Shown one piece after another: positions 60,901 to 64,000 of a DNA stretch of 64,000 nt. Every line of letters begins with the position of its first letter. Within the stretch, counting starts at the first letter, position 1. The position numbers were made by a program, and so were the translations under genes. Where the stretch lies: contig JAFQXE010000038.1 in NCBI GenBank assembly GCA_017407125.1, positions 164,936-228,935 of the forward strand. Direction: 5' to 3'. The notes beneath the pieces were generated by a model that worked only from the letters and a program-made list of their open reading frames with translations, was not told the DNA's origin and did no database searches. The DNA is from Thermoguttaceae bacterium. GTDB lineage: Bacteria; Planctomycetota; Planctomycetia; Pirellulales; Thermoguttaceae.

Positions 60901-61584
60901 CGTCCGGAAGAACCACAGTCGTATCGAGATCTGGCTTTGGTTCTGGCGAAAAAAGCAGATGCGCTCGAATCGAAGAAAAACAACTCTAAAAAAGAGGAAA
61001 AGGAAACCAAAAAGCAGCGGCTGCTGTTGTATTCAAACGCGCTGTCGTTATTGGAAAAGACGATTCTCGGACGACGTTACAAAGACTGGGACTGGAGTTA
61101 TCCGGAAATTGAAGTCATTGCTCTTGAAGAATTCAACGCCATTCTGGATAAAGCTAAAAAACTCGGCGGCAGAGCCCCGTCCGGTTTTCCGAAAGAGCTC
61201 ATTACGCTGCTTGATTTCGATATCCGCATTGTGATGACCTGGCATGCAGCCAATACCGATATTGACTTGCATGTTATAGAACCAACAAACGAAATCGCAT
61301 ACTACGGATATCGTTTAACAAAAATCGGCGGATTAGTCAGCAGGGATTTTAGAAATGGATACGGACCGGAAGAGTATCTCATTCGACGCGCCATCCCGGG
61401 GAAATACGTTGTCAAAGCGCATTACTTCGGTTCTTCCGCCGTTGAAATCCTTGGAGAGGTCTGCGTTCAGGCGGATATCTTCACCAATTTCGGGCGTCCC
61501 AATCAAACCGTTCAGAGTTTGGACTTTTCCCTCAAAGACAAAGGCGACGACCGCATTATGGGAGAAATTGAATTCAAAGAATAA
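57949..61584 (+). CDS. VIT/vWA/TPR/DUF2135-like protein, divergent partner of GTPase cluster
   Basis: The 1211-residue protein starts with a VIT domain ([70 protein letters not shown]). A vWA-like domain follows with a MIDAS motif DASAS at residues 287-291. A low-complexity acidic linker (CDEDEDDSV) and a basic stretch ([19 protein letters not shown]) separate it from a TPR-like helical part (residues about 875-1010). The last 130 residues ([27 protein letters not shown]) look like DUF2135. Metal-dependent adhesion domains with VIT occur with GTPase or AAA switches in bacterial conflict systems. Its divergent placement next to the GTPase operon suggests one unit. Confidence 0.85.
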   Translation: [1211 protein letters not shown]

Positions 61585-61634
61585 GACTGTCTGTCGCCTC
61601 ATTCCTGACGCGACAGGTTGTCCTTAGACGAAAA

Positions 61635-61668
61635 GAACGCGGACGAAAACGCCCGCGTTCCATATTTT
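61635..61668 (+). terminator. Terminator after the VIT gene
   Basis: GAACGCGG and CCGCGTTC pair around ACGAAAACG-type loop sequence and are followed by a T-rich tail. It lies 50 bases after the stop codon. Confidence 0.8.
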
Positions 61669-61688
61669 TCGCATATTGCATTTCACTC

Positions 61689-61716
61689 TCGCAACTCGCA
61701 ACTCGCTACTCGCAAC
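61689..61716. repeat. Tandem heptamer array (TCGCAAC type, inverted GTTGCGA)
   Basis: TCGCAAC, TCGCAAC, TCGCTAC, TCGCAAC end five bases before the stop codon of the guaA gene. It is the inverted form of the array at 15768. Confidence 0.85.
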
Positions 61717-61720
61717 TATA

Positions 61721-62977
61721 TTATTCCCACTCGATTGTTGCGGAGGGCTTTTTGCTGATGTCGTAAACGACGCGGTTGACGCCGTCGACTTCCGCCATGA
61801 TGCGGTCTGCCATCGTTTCGAGAACTTCGTACGGGAAGTGAGTCCAGGTCGCCGTCATGAAGTCGATCGTATTGACCGAACGAATGGCGACGGCGTTTTC
61901 GTACGTGCGTTCGCCGTCTTTGACGCCCACGGATTTAACGGGCAGAAGAACGGCAAACGTCTGTGACGTCTTTTCATCCCAGCCGGACTTTTTGAGTTCT
62001 TCTCGAACGATGGCGTCCGCTTCGCGAAGAATGTCGAGCTTCGCCTTGGTCAGTTCGCCCAGGCAGCGAACGCCCAAGCCCGGTCCCGGGAACGGCTGAC
62101 GCTTTACCATGACGTCTGAAAGACCGAGGACGGCGCCGAGCTGGCGAACTTCGTCTTTGAACAGGTCTTTAAGCGGTTCGACGAGTTCAAATTTAAGGTC
62201 GTCCGGTAACCCGCCGACGTTATGATGGTGTTTGATAATCTTCGCGTTGCAGCCCGGGATTCCGCTTTCGATAATGTCCGGGTAAATGGTTCCCTGCGCC
62301 AAAAACTGGGCGTCGCCGAGCTTTTTCGCCTCTTCCGCGAAGCAGTCGATAAACGCCTTGCCGATGATCTTGCGCTTTTGCTGCGGCTCTTCAACGCCAG
62401 CCAGTCGTTCGAGGAAATAGGCTTCTCTGTCCAGAGCGTGCAAGTCCGTTTTGAACTGCTTGGAGAACGTCTCGATAACGCTTTCCGGCTCGCCTTTACG
62501 CATCAAACCGGTGTCGACGAAAATGCAGGACAGCCGATCGCCAATCGCCTTGTAAATCAAAGCCGCGACGACGGAAGAATCGACGCCGCCGGACAGGCCG
62601 CAGACAACGCGGCCGTTGCCGACCTGCTGACGAATCTCTTCAACCGCGTTTTCCGCAAACTTTTCCATCGTCCAAGAACCGGAGCAGTGGCAGACGTCTT
62701 TGAGGAACGTTTCCAGCAAAGCGATACCGTCGTCCGTCAGCTCGAAATCTTTGATTGTCGGCAATTCCAGAGCTTCGACTTCCGGGGAAATCTCGTTGCC
62801 CAGCGGGTTGTCTGTGTAGACCAATCCGACCGGATTCATCTGTTTAATTTGTTCTGCGGTTACTTCATGTCCGACCATCTGGCAGAACACGTTGAGTCCA
62901 CGAACGCGGCGAGCGTACAGCTGAGCGTTCTTGGAACCAAAGTCGACAACTACAATCTTTTCGCTGACTAAACTCAT
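61721..62977 (-). CDS. guaA: GMP synthase with an eroded glutaminase domain
   Basis: The 418-residue protein converts XMP to GMP with ATP and ammonia. The synthetase part is intact: PP-loop LSGGVDSSV at residues 128-136, then FVDTGLMRKGEP, QGTIYPDIIES, HHHNVGGLPDDLKFELVEPLKDLFKDEVR and a full C-terminal dimerisation domain (RQPFPGPGLGVRCLG, SVNTIDFMTATW, ending PSATIEWE). The N-terminal glutamine amidotransferase is only about 90 residues long instead of about 190. It keeps the first strand (IVVVDFGSKNAQLYARRVRGLNVFCQM) but lacks the catalytic Cys block and the His/Glu block. So it should depend on free ammonia or a separate glutaminase. The frame is continuous and shows no frameshift. Confidence 0.9.
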   Translation of the reverse strand: MSLVSEKIVVVDFGSKNAQLYARRVRGLNVFCQMVGHEVTAEQIKQMNPVGLVYTDNPLGNEISPEVEALELPTIKDFELTDDGIALLETFLKDVCHCSGSWTMEKFAENAVEEIRQQVGNGRVVCGLSGGVDSSVVAALIYKAIGDRLSCIFVDTGLMRKGEPESVIETFSKQFKTDLHALDREAYFLERLAGVEEPQQKRKIIGKAFIDCFAEEAKKLGDAQFLAQGTIYPDIIESGIPGCNAKIIKHHHNVGGLPDDLKFELVEPLKDLFKDEVRQLGAVLGLSDVMVKRQPFPGPGLGVRCLGELTKAKLDILREADAIVREELKKSGWDEKTSQTFAVLLPVKSVGVKDGERTYENAVAIRSVNTIDFMTATWTHFPYEVLETMADRIMAEVDGVNRVVYDISKKPSATIEWE

Positions 62978-63400
62978 GGTTTGTTGAATAATAAATAAAA
63001 GGACAATGGATAATGGAGAATCGCAAGCGGCTCCCCTCTGAGCGGGAATTAATAAACGAACGCGCTGCGACGCCTCGACTTGCGCTTCTCACATCTAAAA
63101 AAATAATTATATCAAAAATTTTAGACCTTACAAGGAACGCCCCGGCATTGACATTTACTTTTTTCAAAATATAATTTTAGTTGCGAGTTGCGAGTAACGA
63201 GTTGCGAGAATATATATACACGCAACTGCGTTCCGCTAGAACTGCGTAGAATTAGTTTCAGGTTGCAATTTAAGAAAAAAATCAAGCGACCAACGGGAGC
63301 GGTTTTAGGCAGACGCGCGGAAGCGCGGACAGGGAGCGGCGCCTCGCCGTCTCGCAACTCGCAACTCGCAACTTCCTTTCCCCCCTACCCCATCACTCCC
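62978..63400. repeat. Repeat-rich gap with facing GTTGCGA heptamers
   Basis: GTTGCGA, GTTGCGA, GTAACGA, GTTGCGA at 63180-63207 face TCGCAAC, TCGCAAC, TCGCAAC at 63352-63372. Between them lies an inverted part of the 63-bp dispersed repeat (63284-63302) and the phrase AACTGCGTAGAATTAG. It separates guaA (minus) from the DUF1080 gene (plus). No gene is seen. Confidence 0.8.
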
Positions 63401-64000
63401 ATGCGAATCACCTCAATTATCCTGACAGCGTTTCTTGCCGCCGTTGCCGCGGCAGAAGAATTCAAGCCGGCGGAAACCATGCCGGAAGACGCCATTGTTC
63501 TTTTTGACGGCAAAGGCGTTTGCCAGTTCGTCGACAAAGACGGCAAACCCGCCGACCAAAACTGGAAAGTCGAAGACGGCTGTCTGATCGTTTCCAAGTC
63601 CGGACACGACTCCAACCACATCCACTCCACCGTCGTTTTCCAGGACGCGGAGATTCACGTTGAATTCTGCACGCCGGAAAACTCGGTCGGCAACAGCGGC
63701 GTTTACATTCACGGCAAATACGAGATGCAGATTTTCAACTCTGCCAACAAGGAAAACCCGGACAAATACGACTGCGGCGCGGTGTACAACAAATACGCTC
63801 CGCTGGTTCAGGCGTGCAAACCGGCGGGCGAATGGCAGGTTTACGACATCAAATATGCCGCTCCGCGCCGCGACGAGTCCGGGAAAATCGTAACCCCTGG
63901 TCGAATCACCGCTTATCTCAACGGTCAGCTCGTTCAAAACGACGTAACCTTTGAAGAGCCGTGGTCGGTTTACCGTCCGGAAATCCGCCAGAAATCCGCC
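63401..64000 (+). CDS. Secreted DUF1080 protein, cut by the window edge
   Basis: An open frame of 200 codons runs to the window end. The first 18 residues are a signal peptide (MRITSIILTAFLAAVAAA). The DUF1080 fold follows: DAIVLFDGKGVCQFVDKDGKPADQNWKVEDGCLIV, EIHVEFCTPENSVGNSGVYIHGKYEMQIFNS and GEWQVYDIKYAAPRRDESGKI. These match the LamG-like 3-keto-disaccharide hydrolase family and are related to the domain in the gene at 704-2149, though here the DUF1080 domain is the N-terminal unit with no SGNH partner visible in the window. Confidence 0.85.
   Translation, partial: MRITSIILTAFLAAVAAAEEFKPAETMPEDAIVLFDGKGVCQFVDKDGKPADQNWKVEDGCLIVSKSGHDSNHIHSTVVFQDAEIHVEFCTPENSVGNSGVYIHGKYEMQIFNSANKENPDKYDCGAVYNKYAPLVQACKPAGEWQVYDIKYAAPRRDESGKIVTPGRITAYLNGQLVQNDVTFEEPWSVYRPEIRQKSA

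Noticed and set aside
1..64000. Search for tRNA and rRNA genes in the gaps
   Set aside because: No gap showed a tRNA cloverleaf pattern or rRNA-like sequence when read by eye. A dedicated scan could still find one.

Overview
The window looks like chromosomal DNA of a planctomycete, probably a host-associated (gut or rumen-type) Pirellulales-like lineage; the phylum is a moderate-confidence inference and the habitat only a guess. The evidence is the gene families: secreted DUF1080 proteins, a SGNH/DUF1080 fusion, a PEP-CTERM protein with autotransporter-type repeats, a DUF6655-like lipoprotein, a sodium:solute symporter with its small accessory protein, a GAP1/double-GTPase cluster, and many genes without a clear Shine-Dalgarno site. 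No rRNA or tRNA gene was recognised.

Layout. 1-2.1 kb: two secreted proteins on the minus strand. 2.6-7.4 kb: a complete type VI-B CRISPR-Cas13b locus, with one 1258-residue effector (two HEPN RxxxxH motifs near the ends) followed by a 12-repeat array on the same strand and a hairpin terminator. No cas1, cas2, csx27 or csx28 is nearby. 7.9-14.1 kb: a secreted beta-helix protein and an RND efflux pair. 14.4-19.9 kb: NCS2 purine permease, HIT protein, release-factor-like protein, tandem GNAT protein, lipoprotein and hexapeptide transferase. 20-21.6 kb: a tiny membrane protein and an orphan gene in AT-rich DNA. 21.8-28.7 kb: a minus-strand cluster of CbiM-like metal permease, LarC with a His-rich segment, DUF362 protein, a membrane polyferredoxin fusion and a secreted FAD oxidoreductase.

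29-32.8 kb: a TIR-STAND-WD40 protein whose propeller blades are nearly identical to each other. 33-36.3 kb: symporter and a secreted DUF6528-like protein. 36.7-39.5 kb: McrBC-type restriction. 39.5-40.5 kb: a REP-associated tyrosine transposase flanked by inverted REP-like repeats. 40.5-49.7 kb: radical SAM/SPASM protein, secreted proteins, PEP-CTERM protein, ABC-2 permease. 49.8-61.6 kb: a five-gene system made of a zinc-ribbon GTPase, a GAP1-N2 protein, a membrane coiled-coil protein and a GYF/TM2 protein, divergent from a VIT/vWA/TPR/DUF2135-like protein. 61.7-64 kb: a GMP synthase that has lost most of its glutaminase domain, and a DUF1080 protein cut by the window edge.

How it fits together. 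Four systems could act in defence or conflict: RNA-targeting Cas13b, TIR-STAND-WD40, McrBC and the GAP1/GTPase cluster. They are spread out rather than packed into one island. The intergenic DNA is unusually structured. It holds tandem heptamers of several different sequences, often starting at a stop codon and facing an inverted array, plus a 63-bp dispersed repeat and REP-like hairpins. The most novel items are the planctomycete-type Cas13b locus, the five-gene GTPase system, the recently expanded WD40 propeller, the heptamer family and the GMP synthase without a glutaminase site.
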